Of a stretch of DNA of 64,000 bases, positions 39,001-48,191 are shown piece after piece (the stretch's first letter is position 1; each line of letters opens with the position of its first letter). Source of the stretch: Alteromonas halophila. Lineage in GTDB: Bacteria; Pseudomonadota; Gammaproteobacteria; Enterobacterales; Alteromonadaceae. Both the position numbers and the translations under genes were made by a program. Where the stretch lies: NCBI RefSeq assembly GCF_014651815.1, contig NZ_BMXP01000006.1, forward strand, positions 124,001 to 188,000, written 5' to 3'. The notes under the pieces are model-generated. The model did no database searches and had not been told where the DNA came from. It saw only the letters and a program-made list of their open reading frames with translations.

Positions 39001-40212
39001 CGTCGTTTTCTCACTCAGGTTATAGCGGTTTAAGCCGTTTTCCGTGCCTACCCAGAGTGTCTCGGGATCACTCTGGTGCGTCGAATACACCACCTCATTA
39101 CTGAGGCTGGAAGCCCGATCAGTTCTGCTGCGCTGTACCATTTCTATCAATGCACTCTTAACACCAAAGTACAGCGCCCCACCATAAACACTGCTAAGCC
39201 ACAGGTTACCCAGCGCATCAGCTTCCAGTGCATAAATAGTTTTATTGGAGAGCGTGGTCCTGCCATTATTTGGCTCAAGAATGTGAACATCCTGCCACTC
39301 TCCATCCGTACCCTGTTCAAGCTGAACCAGACCTTTGTTAGTACCCAGCCAGAAACCATCAGGGGAAACCTGTTCCATTTCCCAGACATTGCGCTGCGCA
39401 ACAATACGTTTTATGGGTGAGTCGCCACCGTTTTTCAGGTAGTCAAGGAGTGCTGCTTTGGGGCTCATAAACAGGCCATTTACGGTGCCAATCCAAATGC
39501 GCTCCTGCACATCTTCCAGGAGAAATTTTACGTTTACATTGTCGATATCGGCGTCAATATCGACTAAGTGATCCACCTTTTGCGACGGAAAGCCTGGCGA
39601 TGTCTGATCAACGGCCAGCAAGCCATGAGTTGTTGCCACGAGCACATAGTCGCCAGTCTGGATGGCATAGCGTATTCCTGTTGCTTTGCCTATCATCTCC
39701 TTTGGTAGCGAAAACAACACCTGCTGCTCAAGTGAATCAGAATGGATCTTCACGATCTGTTGATACAGTGCTACGTACATCCAGCCATCGTCTCCTAGCT
39801 GAAGGCTGTTGGCATACTGGATCCAGTTTTTGTCATCAAAGTATGGGGTACTGATTACCTGCTGACTTTTTGCGGTCTCAAAGTCATAGCGAAATATCCC
39901 ATTGGCATAGGTGCTGATCCAAAGGCTATCGCCCTCAACGACATGCAGACTTATAATGCTGGAGTTTAAAAACAGGTCATCCGGCCCGGCTACCTCCATA
40001 ACGCGATAACCATCCCACCGCGCAAGCCCGCCATCTGTTGCTATCCACACAAACCCGTCACCATCAATGGCGATGTCATTGACGATGTCCTGCGGCAAGC
40101 CGTTTTGTGTGGAAACAGACTGGAATATCGGGTTAGCCAGCTGTGGCGCGGCGGTTGCCAAATGCCCACACAGCACAAAAATCAGCACAGTAAGAGATCG
40201 AAAAATATTCAT
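36040..40212 (-). CDS. Beta-propeller sensor with PAS, GGDEF and EAL domains
   Basis: 1390 residues. After a signal peptide, the periplasmic part is a Reg_prop-type beta-propeller (many [12 protein letters not shown] / [13 protein letters not shown] blades, about 40-720) and a Y_Y_Y-like domain (about 750-830). One membrane span ([16 protein letters not shown]), a PAS domain, GGDEF ([12 protein letters not shown], intact) and EAL follow. The EAL signature reads ELL and the [10 protein letters not shown] loop is intact, so phosphodiesterase activity is plausible. It probably couples a periplasmic signal to cyclic-di-GMP level. It is downstream of the 167-residue membrane protein genes on the same strand (111-base gap). 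Confidence 0.93.
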   Translation of the reverse strand: MNIFRSLTVLIFVLCGHLATAAPQLANPIFQSVSTQNGLPQDIVNDIAIDGDGFVWIATDGGLARWDGYRVMEVAGPDDLFLNSSIISLHVVEGDSLWISTYANGIFRYDFETAKSQQVISTPYFDDKNWIQYANSLQLGDDGWMYVALYQQIVKIHSDSLEQQVLFSLPKEMIGKATGIRYAIQTGDYVLVATTHGLLAVDQTSPGFPSQKVDHLVDIDADIDNVNVKFLLEDVQERIWIGTVNGLFMSPKAALLDYLKNGGDSPIKRIVAQRNVWEMEQVSPDGFWLGTNKGLVQLEQGTDGEWQDVHILEPNNGRTTLSNKTIYALEADALGNLWLSSVYGGALYFGVKSALIEMVQRSRTDRASSLSNEVVYSTHQSDPETLWVGTENGLNRYNLSEKTTTSYITTDDKRISENEAVIEYILPGPAETLYLQTYAGIRQFDMQTGKLRVPPVNEGTNADVFTAWNAGSALDDKGRLYFISDAFYRYDPRDASVTPLPLSEKVFDPAFSSAFLGVSPYHDNQMFLAMLGGLWLFDTETMEHTLVYRFSETQRRSQASISAWVVDKQGTLWLSFPGYGVVGLNADSFEPLYHLHDQNLLSTNILYSLQLDRDGDLWFSSHKGLHSYSPSQKTMRNYSYGRELSVTEFNEASEEALSDGRLAYGSTQGLIIFEPEALKRENDANSLVTREMAITDISLDSRTLSLPKRSLSGEHIALQHDDYGLSIYFTPLLTGANKSLSFEYTLYRNGQVVTKGVTTNPRITFGTLQPGDYRFVVAPAGQGLPFSMLPAEITLKMPYAPLRSPLAYTVYATIFLIVLAIYFYSRQQYINRLKRAKEQVTLFYDAFQHTRDWVIIFDKNKRPVAANPAFERIFGVNKTESLVRQIRRLYARYPKLVNMLSGRLSEIRAGEFWKDEGVVEGRDGREYNVLIDITAIGDSDRIDHYLLVVSDISEQKSAEQKLRKVANYDSLTGLVNRSLLLDRLEHAIVSARSHRSRVAVLFVDLDRFKGINDTLGHDFGDRLLRVVANRMQNLTPDTGTVARLGGDEFVIVIEDAGASDELGRFAASLVEAVETPIALGNETLRVSCSIGIAYYPDNGSEPGELIKHADVAMYAAKSDVQNSFTYFTDDMNARARHRLMLENKVKQAFAENAFFNHYQPIVNTQTGRTEGVELLLRCEFNGEAIYPDSFIPILEELKHIVAVTRDAFLRAINDMCTWYADGYTGYVSINLSPLHFNTEFDIDALIALLKEYNLPKRAIRFEITEGVLMGDTDNAYRQIRRFVDAGFVLALDDFGTGYSSLSYLKRYPLSVLKIDKSFVQDVAPGNANDALVETTINLAKNLNMDSVAEGVEYSEHVDYLKSRGCYLHQGYHYSRPVPAAQVPALLKKHW

Positions 40213-40323
40213 TGTTATTTTAGTTATTACTACCGCTTTATTGACGCGCTTCTCCTAAAGCACGCCACTATACCTTATCAGTGGTCCGGATCCATTTTAC
40301 CAACCTCATCTATGCCTAACATA

Positions 40324-40827
40324 TCAGTAAATTTGCGTGTCCGAGTGTTTTTTCCGGACAAAACCGACCAGTTCCAGAATTAAATAACAAACCAGCATCA
40401 GCACGACAATATTGTTCAGATTAATGATGGCAGCACGGTAGAAAGCGCCAAGTATGTTAGTTTCCAATAACATTCTGTCTATGTAGCGGCTTAGCTGGAT
40501 AAGTGCGTACATTGCGTACGACCCCGCCACAGCCTTAACCAGCCAGTCTGCACGTAGTTTAAACAACCTGATTAATCTGAATAAGACAAATATGATAAGG
40601 ATATCGGTAACGGCAAAGCTCATATACCAGAAAAAATTTATAAGGTGAGCAGGTAGCGTGCCGTCTATCTCTCCAACATATAGTTCAATCCCCTGATGGA
40701 GCATTTCCATAAAAAACTGGACAAAAAGCACTACGCTGAACACGGTCACTTTCTGAGCAAACAGGGAGTAGACGACCAGAACAACCATCAGGGTAAATGC
40801 TGAGACAGGTATAAATTCAAATATCAT
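40324..40827 (-). CDS. 167-residue membrane protein, tandem family copy B
   Basis: 167 residues from the ATG at 40827, set by TAGGAGG at 40839-40844; the longer frame to 40923 is not supported. About five transmembrane segments. It is a paralogue of the 167-residue gene at 41303: shared pattern Y-[ML]-[ST]-F-x2-TD, V-x-KA-x2-G-x-Y, Q-x2-R-x3-R, YR-x2-I-x3-N and equal length. No known domain recognised and no catalytic motif. It is a probable inner-membrane protein, last of the array before the c-di-GMP sensor gene. Confidence 0.7.
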   Translation of the reverse strand: MIFEFIPVSAFTLMVVLVVYSLFAQKVTVFSVVLFVQFFMEMLHQGIELYVGEIDGTLPAHLINFFWYMSFAVTDILIIFVLFRLIRLFKLRADWLVKAVAGSYAMYALIQLSRYIDRMLLETNILGAFYRAAIINLNNIVVLMLVCYLILELVGFVRKKHSDTQIY

Positions 40828-40841
40828 AATCCAATTGCCTC

Positions 40842-41290
40842 CTAGCGCTTTGGCTTTTCGCTGCCCGGTGCAGGCCTTATAGCAGGAAACAGGGCCATTG
40901 CGGCGACCTGATTGATGCACCACGCCACTGTTGCTGACAAACAGATAAACACCAGAGCTACATTGAGTCCCCGCAAAGACAGCGAATATACGTCAGCCAT
41001 CATATCGCTTTATATTGCAATGCTGTCGATATACCGAACTGCCTGAATGACTGAAAAAGCACTGGGGTGGAGCATATTCATCCTTACCGTGTCAGATTCA
41101 GGCGCTTGTCTGCCAGGCACATGACCGCTACTGCGAACATATTTGTGAGAGCGAAAATAACATACCGGAACAGATTATGTGCGAAGGTAAATGCTTCTGA
41201 ACGGAAAGGTCGGGCAACAGAGAGACGATGGCCCTCAGCGCAAACAGCATGATAAAGTCGGAACTTAAGTCAACACCATTCTCATAGCCT
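40842..41290 (-). pseudogene. Decayed third copy of the 167-residue membrane protein
   Basis: Read in shifting minus-strand frames, this stretch gives pieces that align in order with both intact neighbours: DFIMLFALRAIVSLL (IFALNAV region), then after a frameshift RYVIFALTNMFAVAVMCL (WYLTFGLTDFIFVGMIL), then after a second shift SVIQAVRYIDS (ALIQLSRYIDR), an in-frame TAA, and LRGLNVALVFICLSA (INLNNIVVLMLVCYL). The N-terminal about 25 residues are lost. It is therefore a relic of a tandem duplication. The last piece is an open 52-codon frame that should not be mistaken for a gene. Confidence 0.65.
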
Positions 41291-41302
41291 GCCGCCGCAG
41301 AC

Positions 41303-41806
41303 TTAAAGTGCCCGGAAGTTTGAAACCACACTTTCAATGACTGTTTTAAACACATATCCGAACAGCAGTATTGCTATTACAATATTGGCAAAGGGGATCC
41401 CTTCGCGGTAAATAATTGCCATCAATTCAGAGTCAATGGTAAGACGCTCTACAAGTCTTACGATCTGTAGCACCCCCAAAGAAAAGTATATCCCAATCAA
41501 TGCCTTACTGACAATTTCCAACTGAATATTAGTTTGTTTACTCCAGAACAGAATCATACCGACGAAGATAAAATCAGTCAGCCCAAACGTTAGATACCAT
41601 GCATAGTATGTGAAACTAGCAAGCTGAGGTGTGTTAAACAAACTTACAAAAAGGTACTCAACCCCGAGGTGAACTGCATTAAGTGCGAATATTGCGACAA
41701 AAACAAAAGAAAACGATGTGAATTTCTTTACACAGAACAAATAAATAGCCAACGCTGCAGTATAAAGCAGCGTTGGCATAGGAATGGAGTTAAGTACTTC
41801 TGCCAT
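41303..41806 (-). CDS. 167-residue membrane protein, tandem family copy A
   Basis: 167 residues with about five transmembrane segments (near 10-27, 32-55, 66-88, 98-117, 138-158) and short charged ends. It is a paralogue of the gene at 40324 and the relic between them. Its ATG overlaps the stop of the upstream small exported peptide gene (TAATG), so translation is probably coupled and the two products may work together. No known family is recognised. Base composition is more A+T rich than in the neighbours, which may mean later acquisition or relaxed selection. Confidence 0.72.
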   Translation of the reverse strand: MAEVLNSIPMPTLLYTAALAIYLFCVKKFTSFSFVFVAIFALNAVHLGVEYLFVSLFNTPQLASFTYYAWYLTFGLTDFIFVGMILFWSKQTNIQLEIVSKALIGIYFSLGVLQIVRLVERLTIDSELMAIIYREGIPFANIVIAILLFGYVFKTVIESVVSNFRAL

Positions 41807-42009
41807 TAATCCTCTTTTTTCGACTTAGGCTTCTCTGGTTCAAAGCCACCACCGTTTTCATGCGTACTCACCATACAAACAAGAGGAGCAAATGCACAAA
41901 CTTCGTCAATAAACGATGTTGACGACACTTTCTCTGCTTCCGAAGCAACGGTTGAGCCAGATAGTACAGTTATAGCACTGAAGAGGGCAAGTTTGATACC
42001 TTTTTTCAT
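41806..42009 (-). CDS. Small exported peptide coupled to membrane protein A
   Basis: 67 residues. AAAAGGA lies 7 bases before the ATG. The signal peptide is clear (MKKGIKLALFSAITVLSGSTVA, cut near VAS). The mature peptide of about 45 residues has two cysteines (DEVCAFAPLVCMV) seven residues apart that could form one disulfide, then a Gly-Gly-Gly turn and a charged tail EPEKPKSKKED. No family recognised. TAATG coupling to the 167-residue membrane protein suggests a partner, cargo or ligand relation, but there is no direct proof. Confidence 0.65.
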   Translation of the reverse strand: MKKGIKLALFSAITVLSGSTVASEAEKVSSTSFIDEVCAFAPLVCMVSTHENGGGFEPEKPKSKKED

Positions 42010-42107
42010 GATGATTCCTTTTATTCGGGTTAAAAAACTGTCCTTTAGAACAGGTTAATTTCCCTATCGGCACATCTGTCAGGTGCTGAAGTAAAAAAGG
42101 AATAAAA

Positions 42108-43493
42108 TTACATTTCATTGACCGGCACTCTGCCGGTGATTACTGTATTTCGCTTTATACTAGGCTGCGGCGCCAGCCGATAAAGGTCGCCGTTCAGCCC
42201 CACGTAATGTTTTACCACGCCGGTCTCTCTGGCAATAAGCGCATGGGCCTGCAAATGCTCGGGCTCACCATGAACAGGAATTGCGATTTCAGGTTTCACC
42301 CATTGATACATCAGCTTTAATTCTTCGGCGCACGGATGGCCACTGGCATGCAGTGGCAAGGCTGAGTCCTCACTCTGAATTACCTCGATATTGCGTGCCG
42401 AGAGCGCCTTTACCAGTTTTTCCACGTCTGCTTCATTCCCTGGTATTATGATTGACGAAAAGATGACACAGTCCCCCTTATCAAGGGTAAGCTGTGGGTG
42501 AGTATCATGGGCTATTCTGGCGAGAGCGGCGCGCGATTCGCCCTGGCTTCCGGTTACTACTGCCAGTACTTCCCCGGCAGGCAGGTAGCCAATATGCGAG
42601 GGCTCTACCAGTGTCAGTTCGTTTGGCCAGTAACCTTGCTGACGCGCGATGCTTACCATATTCTGTAATGAGCGCCCATACAGTGCCATATACCGTCCTG
42701 TTTTTTGGGCTATTCGCGCAAGACTTATCAAGCGGGCAATATTGCTGCCAAAGCAGGTAACCACTACCCTGCCCTGTTTAGACCGGATGGTTGAGAGTAG
42801 CCCGTCAAAACAATTTCGCTCAGAGACTGAAAACCCCGGACGCGTTGCATTCGTCGAATCGCCCACCAGCGCCAGGATATTGGCTTCGCCCAGAGAGCGG
42901 TATAGCTGCGCATCGAAAGGCTTTCCGGTTACCGGACTCGCATCAATTTTCCAGTCTGCGGTATGCAGCACGTTGCCGACAGGTGTTTTAACCAACAGCG
43001 CGTTAGGCTCTGGAATAGAATGCGTGATTGCCAGCCAGGTCACGCTGAATGCGCCAATCTGACAGCTATCACCGGGGCTAATTTCAATCACAGGCACCTT
43101 GTTTATCAGGCCTTTTTGTACCAGTTTCCGCCGCAGCACTTCTGCAGTAAACGGGGTGGTATATACCGGGCAGCGTAGCCGTTGCCACAGGTAAGGCACG
43201 GCGCCTATGTGATCCTCGTGGGCATGGGTGATGATCATGCCGCACAAATGCTCTTTTTGCTGGGCAATAAAATCCGGACTCGCGGCAACAACAGAATAGC
43301 GGTGCGCTGATGATGTTTCAGCAGGCTGCCGGTAGGCGGGAGTCAAAGGCTCATCAAATGAAACGCCGCAATCTACCATCAGCCAGCAACCATCATGCCC
43401 GTATAAATTCATATTCATACCAATCTCACCAGTCCCCCCTAACGGAAGAAACCAGAGATCCTGTGGGCCGGGAATGAGTGAGGTAATACGCAA
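42108..43493 (-). CDS. RNase J-type metallo-beta-lactamase ribonuclease
   Basis: 461 residues. LPLGGTGEIGMN at the start and THAHEDHIGAVPYLW (HxHxDH metal motif) define the beta-CASP RNase J group; HTADWKID, GDSTNATRPGFS and the late HASGHPC and PVHGEPEHL motifs complete both metal sites and the beta-CASP part. It is shorter than Bacillus RNase J (about 555), lacking most of the C-terminal domain, as in many proteobacterial forms. It probably acts in RNA 5' processing or decay. Divergent from yceH. Confidence 0.87.
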   Translation of the reverse strand: MRITSLIPGPQDLWFLPLGGTGEIGMNMNLYGHDGCWLMVDCGVSFDEPLTPAYRQPAETSSAHRYSVVAASPDFIAQQKEHLCGMIITHAHEDHIGAVPYLWQRLRCPVYTTPFTAEVLRRKLVQKGLINKVPVIEISPGDSCQIGAFSVTWLAITHSIPEPNALLVKTPVGNVLHTADWKIDASPVTGKPFDAQLYRSLGEANILALVGDSTNATRPGFSVSERNCFDGLLSTIRSKQGRVVVTCFGSNIARLISLARIAQKTGRYMALYGRSLQNMVSIARQQGYWPNELTLVEPSHIGYLPAGEVLAVVTGSQGESRAALARIAHDTHPQLTLDKGDCVIFSSIIIPGNEADVEKLVKALSARNIEVIQSEDSALPLHASGHPCAEELKLMYQWVKPEIAIPVHGEPEHLQAHALIARETGVVKHYVGLNGDLYRLAPQPSIKRNTVITGRVPVNEM

Positions 43494-43746
43494 CTCCTTT
43501 CAGTGCAAAATTAAACTAACAAACAGCATGCGCTGACCTTCTCACAAACATGATGAATGTTTATAGTATATTTAACCCTGAAAACATGACGTTGCCCACA
43601 GCAATTTAAAAAAAATATTGATGCAGATCATTAGGGAAGAGCTAACGCAGCGAATGCGTGCTTCAGGACTCGATGAGTGATGATAGACGTATTCGCATCT
43701 TCCCTTAAGTGGTCCCGGTTTAATCCCCCAGCCAGAGGAAGGGTTT

Positions 43747-44403
43747 ATGACACACTCGCTTTCAGATCAGGAATGCCGGCTCATTGGTGTACTAATGGAA
43801 AAGTCAGTAACCACACCAGAACAATATCCTCTCACGGTGAATGCACTGACCACCGGGTGTAATCAAAAAAGTAACCGTAATCCGGTCACTGCATTCAGTG
43901 AAGAAACCGTACGTAACCTCATCGCAACCCTGGAAAAGAAGCGGTTAATCACCTTGTCTTCAGGTTTCGGAAGCCGGGTAGATAAGATCTCTCACCGTTT
44001 TTGTAACACAGAGTTCAGTGATCTAAAATTCAGTGAACGCCAGTTCGCAGTCGTCACAGAGCTGCTGTTACGTGGTCCGCAGACGCAGGGGGAATTACGT
44101 GGGCGCTGCCAGAGACTCGCAGACTTCGATAGCGTGGCAGACGTAGAAAAAACCATGCAGGATTTGCTGAGCTGGGAGCCCTATCCGCTCATCGCGCCAC
44201 TGCCGCGCGAAGCAGGCAAACGGGAAACGCGCTATACCCATTGTTTTTCAACAGGCTCACACGCTTCCTTAACAGAACCAGAAGAAGAGCGACCGGCCCC
44301 TCCTCCGGCACAAGCAGATGCGCAAACCGAGCTTGACGCTCTCAAAGCCACTGTTATGGCATTGGAAAAGCGAATTGAAGCACTCGAAGCCAGGCAGTCC
44401 TAA
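43747..44403 (+). CDS. yceH: YceH family protein (UPF0502/DUF480)
   Basis: 218 residues, the usual size. LSDQECRLIGVLMEKSVTTPEQYPLTVNALTTGCNQKSNRNPV is the near-invariant N-terminus of the family, which has a winged-helix fold. A C-terminal coiled coil (ALKATVMALEKRIEALEARQ) follows. The role is not firmly known. The start is the ATG after AGAGGAAGGG-like sequence at 43733-43742. It is convergent with the DUF2789 gene; a CTGCATCA/TGATGCAG hairpin at 44416-44435 lies between their ends. Confidence 0.93.
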   Translation: MTHSLSDQECRLIGVLMEKSVTTPEQYPLTVNALTTGCNQKSNRNPVTAFSEETVRNLIATLEKKRLITLSSGFGSRVDKISHRFCNTEFSDLKFSERQFAVVTELLLRGPQTQGELRGRCQRLADFDSVADVEKTMQDLLSWEPYPLIAPLPREAGKRETRYTHCFSTGSHASLTEPEEERPAPPPAQADAQTELDALKATVMALEKRIEALEARQS

Positions 44404-44420
44404 TCACCGGGCTGTCTGCA

Positions 44421-44657
44421 TCAGTCGTGATGCAGCTGTGCGTTAAGCTGATCAATCACCTCGGCCCACTCCGCATCATCATCCAGGGCACTTTGCAGAA
44501 ACGTCTTTTGCGACTCGTTCCAAAATGGCGCCTGCTCAATATGCCGCGAAGGGTTCATGCCCCGATGCTCCTCAATAAAGGCATCAATTGCAGCGTCAGA
44601 GTTGTCCAGTCCCAACTGACCAAAGAGGTCCTGCATGGTAGGTTGTTCGGTAAACAT
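44421..44657 (-). CDS. DUF2789 family protein
   Basis: 78 residues. The sequence MQDLFGQLGLDNSDAAIDAFIEEHRG and FWNESQKTFLQSALDDDAEWAEVIDQLNAQL matches the compact helical DUF2789 family common in gammaproteobacteria; no function is known. AGGAG lies 8 bases before the ATG. It appears single, with 236 bases to the end of the DUF2750 gene behind it; that gap holds a GGGGCTG/CAGCCCC hairpin (44823-44848). Confidence 0.85.
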   Translation of the reverse strand: MFTEQPTMQDLFGQLGLDNSDAAIDAFIEEHRGMNPSRHIEQAPFWNESQKTFLQSALDDDAEWAEVIDQLNAQLHHD

Positions 44658-44893
44658 CGTTGTTTCTCCTGCGACGGGCCCTAAGCAACAGGCTATAGGG
44701 AATTTGCGAATAGATGTTTAGGTTTAACGCGGTGCCCGACGACTAAGATCATCAACCACCCGTTCGTGCACAGTGCTAACGCGGATTTTCAGTCCTCAGA
44801 CATGCATCGCGAGTCTGACGCAGGGGCTGGCAGAAGATGCTCAGCCCCACTGAGTGCGTACGCGCCTGTGCACTAAGAAACGACGCTGCCGGC

Positions 44894-45250
44894 CTATGCC
44901 TTGGTGAGCTGCTGTGCAAAATCTTCTGGGTCCAGCACTTCGCCGTCTTCACCTGGCAAAGGACAAACCATAACCATCAGATCATCCTGCAACATGCCGC
45001 CTGTCCATTTTTCCAGCCAGTCTTTCAGGCTAATCGCAAGCGGCTCACAATGCGCCCATTCGTCGGTTGCCCACAATGCTGCCAGATCGCCCTGAGGCCA
45101 GACCGGTACGCCTTCTTCGTCTTCTGTTGTCAGCATTACACAGCCATGTTCGTCGGTGAGGATCCACACCGACTGTTGTTCGCGAATGCGGGCAAGGGAT
45201 TTATCAACGCGGGACTGTGCAGTCCCGCTGAGCCATTGTTCATCAACCAT
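44894..45250 (-). CDS. DUF2750 family protein
   Basis: 118 acidic residues with the DUF2750 pattern: WILTDEHGCVML, VPVWPQGDLAALWA, PLAISLKDWLEKW and a final PEDFAQQL. Function unknown; cytoplasmic. The ATG overlaps the stop of the upstream M16 peptidase gene (TAATG), so it is the third gene of that operon and likely translated from it. Confidence 0.85.
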   Translation of the reverse strand: MVDEQWLSGTAQSRVDKSLARIREQQSVWILTDEHGCVMLTTEDEEGVPVWPQGDLAALWATDEWAHCEPLAISLKDWLEKWTGGMLQDDLMVMVCPLPGEDGEVLDPEDFAQQLTKA

Positions 45251-46680
45251 TATTCATCCTCTTTGGTTACCACTGGTAAGGCGTTCACCTGTTTGAGCTC
45301 TTCTTCAAGCAAGGCCGGATCGCCCACCACTACCAGCGACATTGTACTGAGATCGAGATAGTCTGACGCGACTTTTGACACCGACGCTGCATCAACGTCA
45401 TTCACCATCGAGATATAGTTAGTCAGGCGACTACGCGGGAGTCCATTAACATCAAGGCTGATTAACTGAGAAATCAGCCCTGTACGAGACGAGTTACGCA
45501 ATACAAACAGGCCTGACATATAATTTTTAACGCCATCCAGCTCCCATGCAGGCGGTGGCGTCTGTTGCACTCCCCTGATTTCAGAAATAATTTCATTTAA
45601 CGCTTCCCCAGTACTCGGCGCGTCAATATCCGCAGCTTCAAACCACACAGATACGCCCTTATAGCTGTACAGCGAGCTTCTTGGTGAGTAGGTATAACCT
45701 TTGTCTTCCCGAATATTCTGCGTTATGCGGCTGGAAAACATGCCGCCCAGCAAGGTGTTAGTCACCTGTAGCGGAATGTAGTCTTCATCTGACATTGGTA
45801 TCGTGCGTTGCCCAAGTCTTACTGTCGTCTGCACCGCTCCGGGCCGCTCTACCTTCAGTAGCGCGGGGACCGGCACAGCAGGCATCGGCAGCGTGTTTTT
45901 ATCGGTATCACCGGCAATCATGACACTAAAATCATCCTCAATTTTTGACTTCAGTGCGTTGGCATCAAAGCGTCCGGCCACGTACAGGTGCGCGTTTCCG
46001 GCCACTAACTGACTGCGGGCGAATTTTATGATGTCTTCCTGCGTGATTTTTTGCAGCGCAGACTGTGTGGGGTACACCACCCCATACGGGTGATCCGGGT
46101 ACATGTGCGTATAAAAAGCCTGCATAGACTGGCCTTGTGGGCGTGACTGAGAAACCTGAATTTCCCGCCAGTGATTCGCAACCGCCCGCTCAAGCGATGC
46201 TTTCGGAAATGTCGACGTCGTCACCAGCTCCGCCATTAACTGTGCCGCCGGCTGCGCAAATTCAGACAGGACATCCATTGACAGGTAACTTGAATTCATA
46301 CTGACAGACGTTTCAATTTGCCCGCCCATTGACGAGGCACGCCGTGCCAGTTCTCCCGCCGAGGCGGCTTTTGTTCCCTGACTGAGTAACTCAAAGGTTA
46401 AATCTGAAATATGTGGCGTCTCGCCGTCATCGGCGTTACCTGTGGCAAATTGCAATACCAGTGTCGTTTTAGGTGTACTTCCGTACGGAATAAATGTCAC
46501 TGACAGACCGTTGTCCAGTTGAAATGTCTGCGTATCCGGCAAGGTAAAGTTCTTTGCCTGAGCAGGCTTTGGCGGCGTAGACGGAAACGAAGCCGCTGTA
46601 GCCACACCAGGTGCGCTTAACGTAAACAGCAGTGCTGCAAACAAACCGCCTTTTACTCGCGTGTTAAATGACCCTCTCAT
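45250..46680 (-). CDS. M16 family peptidase-like protein, zinc motif absent
   Basis: 476 residues with a signal peptide ending near GVATAAS. It has the two-domain M16 fold (LDNGLSVTFIPYG at the start, VTNTLLGGMFSSRITQNIREDKGYTY in the C-domain), but where active members have HxxEH it reads HISDLTFELLSQG, so it cannot bind the catalytic zinc in the normal way. It is expected to form the non-catalytic half of a heterodimer with the active M16 protein encoded just upstream, in the periplasm. Overlaps both neighbours. Confidence 0.92.
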   Translation of the reverse strand: MRGSFNTRVKGGLFAALLFTLSAPGVATAASFPSTPPKPAQAKNFTLPDTQTFQLDNGLSVTFIPYGSTPKTTLVLQFATGNADDGETPHISDLTFELLSQGTKAASAGELARRASSMGGQIETSVSMNSSYLSMDVLSEFAQPAAQLMAELVTTSTFPKASLERAVANHWREIQVSQSRPQGQSMQAFYTHMYPDHPYGVVYPTQSALQKITQEDIIKFARSQLVAGNAHLYVAGRFDANALKSKIEDDFSVMIAGDTDKNTLPMPAVPVPALLKVERPGAVQTTVRLGQRTIPMSDEDYIPLQVTNTLLGGMFSSRITQNIREDKGYTYSPRSSLYSYKGVSVWFEAADIDAPSTGEALNEIISEIRGVQQTPPPAWELDGVKNYMSGLFVLRNSSRTGLISQLISLDVNGLPRSRLTNYISMVNDVDAASVSKVASDYLDLSTMSLVVVGDPALLEEELKQVNALPVVTKEDE

Positions 46681-48107
46681 TGTGCTTCTCCCTGCGTGTT
46701 TTCCGTTGAACGTTGTGAATCAGTCAGAACAGTAAACAGAGTCCGCTTTTCAGGGACCAGGTAGGTGTTTGCCGTTTGCTGGATCATTGCCGGTGTTATT
46801 CGTTCAAAGGCAGCCTCAATGTCATTTATTCGCGACGGCGCGTCATCAAACAGCGCAAATGTCGCTAATAAATCCAGTTTGCCGACGCCATAAAAACCAT
46901 CAATTGTGTCGTACAATGAAGAACGCAATTTGGTTTTCGCTCGTGCAAGCGTCGCTGGCGATACGGGCTTATTCTGTAATACCGATACCGCGTCATCTAT
47001 CACCCGTGTAATGGCTTTTTCATCGACGGATTCCTCATGAATTAAGCTCGCCGACCACAACATTGGTCCATTGTAGTTAAACATATTCCCAAGCAGGTTG
47101 ATGCCACCTGACACGTTACTGGTAATGCCCTGCTCCTCCACCAGCGCCTGATGAAGCAGACTGTCATCACCTTGCAACAGGATCTGATCAATCAGGCCCA
47201 TGGCATAATAGGCGTCGCTATTTTTCGGGGGCATTCGGTAGGCAACCGAATACGCTGGCTTTGGCGCCAGTGGGTCGACTCTGGATGCTTTTCGCTGCGC
47301 TGTCTGAGGTTGTTCACTAATATCCGGCAACGCTGGCACATCGCCACGCGGAATATCACCAAAGTACTTGCGAACCCAGTCCATGGTCTGTGCAACATCC
47401 AGGTCGCCTACCACAACAAACACGGCATTATTCGGTGTGTAGTAGCGATCGAAAAATGCGTCTACATCGTCCAGTGTCGCGGCATCAAGATCATCCAGTT
47501 CGCCGTAAAAATTGTGCGAGTTATACCAGTTGTCAAACGCGTGTTGTGGCAAATCCAGCCACGGGAAGCCGCCATAGGGCTGATTGAGTACATTAACTTT
47601 TACTTCATTTTTTACCACGCCCTGCTGATTGGTTAGCTCAGCCTGTGTGATATTCAACCCGCGCATACGATCGGCTTCTACCCATACAAACGTTTCCAGT
47701 ACATGAGAAGGCAGAATTTCGAAGTAATTGGTGAAATCAAATCGCGTGGAACCGTTATTGATGCCGCCATTACCGTTTACCAGTTTATCAAACTCCCCTT
47801 TTGGCAGATTCTGAGAGCCCTGAAACATCATATGTTCAAACAGGTGCGCAAAACCGGTACGGTCTTTTGGCTCGATACGAAAGCCGATATTATAATATAC
47901 GCCCACTGCAACGATTGGCGCTGTGTCATCCGGCGACAACACCACCTTTAGTCCGTTATCGAGAGTTTCGTAATGTACCGGCACATTCAGACTCATCGCC
48001 GCCGGCGCCTCTTTCTGTGTTTCATCCTTTGTGGTGCTGGCATCGTTGGCTGACTGACACCCTGTCAGCAGCACCAGTGCACTCACCAATCCGTAAACTA
48101 CCTTCAT
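46677..48107 (-). CDS. M16 family zinc peptidase, lipoprotein
   Basis: 476 residues. MKVVYGLVSALVLLTGC is a lipoprotein signal with lipobox LTGC. The inverted zinc motif HLFEH (in GFAHLFEHMMFQGS) near residue 90 with a downstream Glu marks an active M16 (pitrilysin) peptidase. It degrades peptides in the periplasm and probably pairs with the inactive M16 gene that overlaps its end. The upstream sequence contains an A-rich direct repeat also seen near modA. Confidence 0.94.
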   Translation of the reverse strand: MKVVYGLVSALVLLTGCQSANDASTTKDETQKEAPAAMSLNVPVHYETLDNGLKVVLSPDDTAPIVAVGVYYNIGFRIEPKDRTGFAHLFEHMMFQGSQNLPKGEFDKLVNGNGGINNGSTRFDFTNYFEILPSHVLETFVWVEADRMRGLNITQAELTNQQGVVKNEVKVNVLNQPYGGFPWLDLPQHAFDNWYNSHNFYGELDDLDAATLDDVDAFFDRYYTPNNAVFVVVGDLDVAQTMDWVRKYFGDIPRGDVPALPDISEQPQTAQRKASRVDPLAPKPAYSVAYRMPPKNSDAYYAMGLIDQILLQGDDSLLHQALVEEQGITSNVSGGINLLGNMFNYNGPMLWSASLIHEESVDEKAITRVIDDAVSVLQNKPVSPATLARAKTKLRSSLYDTIDGFYGVGKLDLLATFALFDDAPSRINDIEAAFERITPAMIQQTANTYLVPEKRTLFTVLTDSQRSTENTQGEAQ

Positions 48108-48117
48108 TCGCTAATTT

Positions 48118-48138
48118 CCTTTTTACTTTTTACTTTTT
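48118..48138 (-). repeat. A-rich direct repeat, second copy
   Basis: On the minus strand this reads as AAAAAGT heptamers ending in GG, identical over 21 bases to 13868-13888. Here it lies 11 bases before the start of the M16 peptidase gene, so it may be part of its ribosome binding region (AAAAAGGAAA). Confidence 0.7.
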
Positions 48139-48191
48139 TACTTTATTAAGGTACGCACTGTACGTACATCATATTATATAGTTTAAGTTGG

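Noticed and set aside
40842..41003. Open frame of 52 codons that looks like a second small exported peptide, ending just at the ribosome binding site of copy B
   Set aside because: Its sequence aligns with the C-terminus of the 167-residue family and continues, across an in-frame TAA, an upstream piece of the same family. It is part of a decayed paralogue and has no good ribosome binding site.
43618..43631. FNR-like site TTGAT-GCAG-ATCAT between the RNase J-like gene and yceH
   Set aside because: One mismatch only, but there is no -10-like element at the class II distance on either strand and neither gene is a usual FNR target. Left as unsupported.
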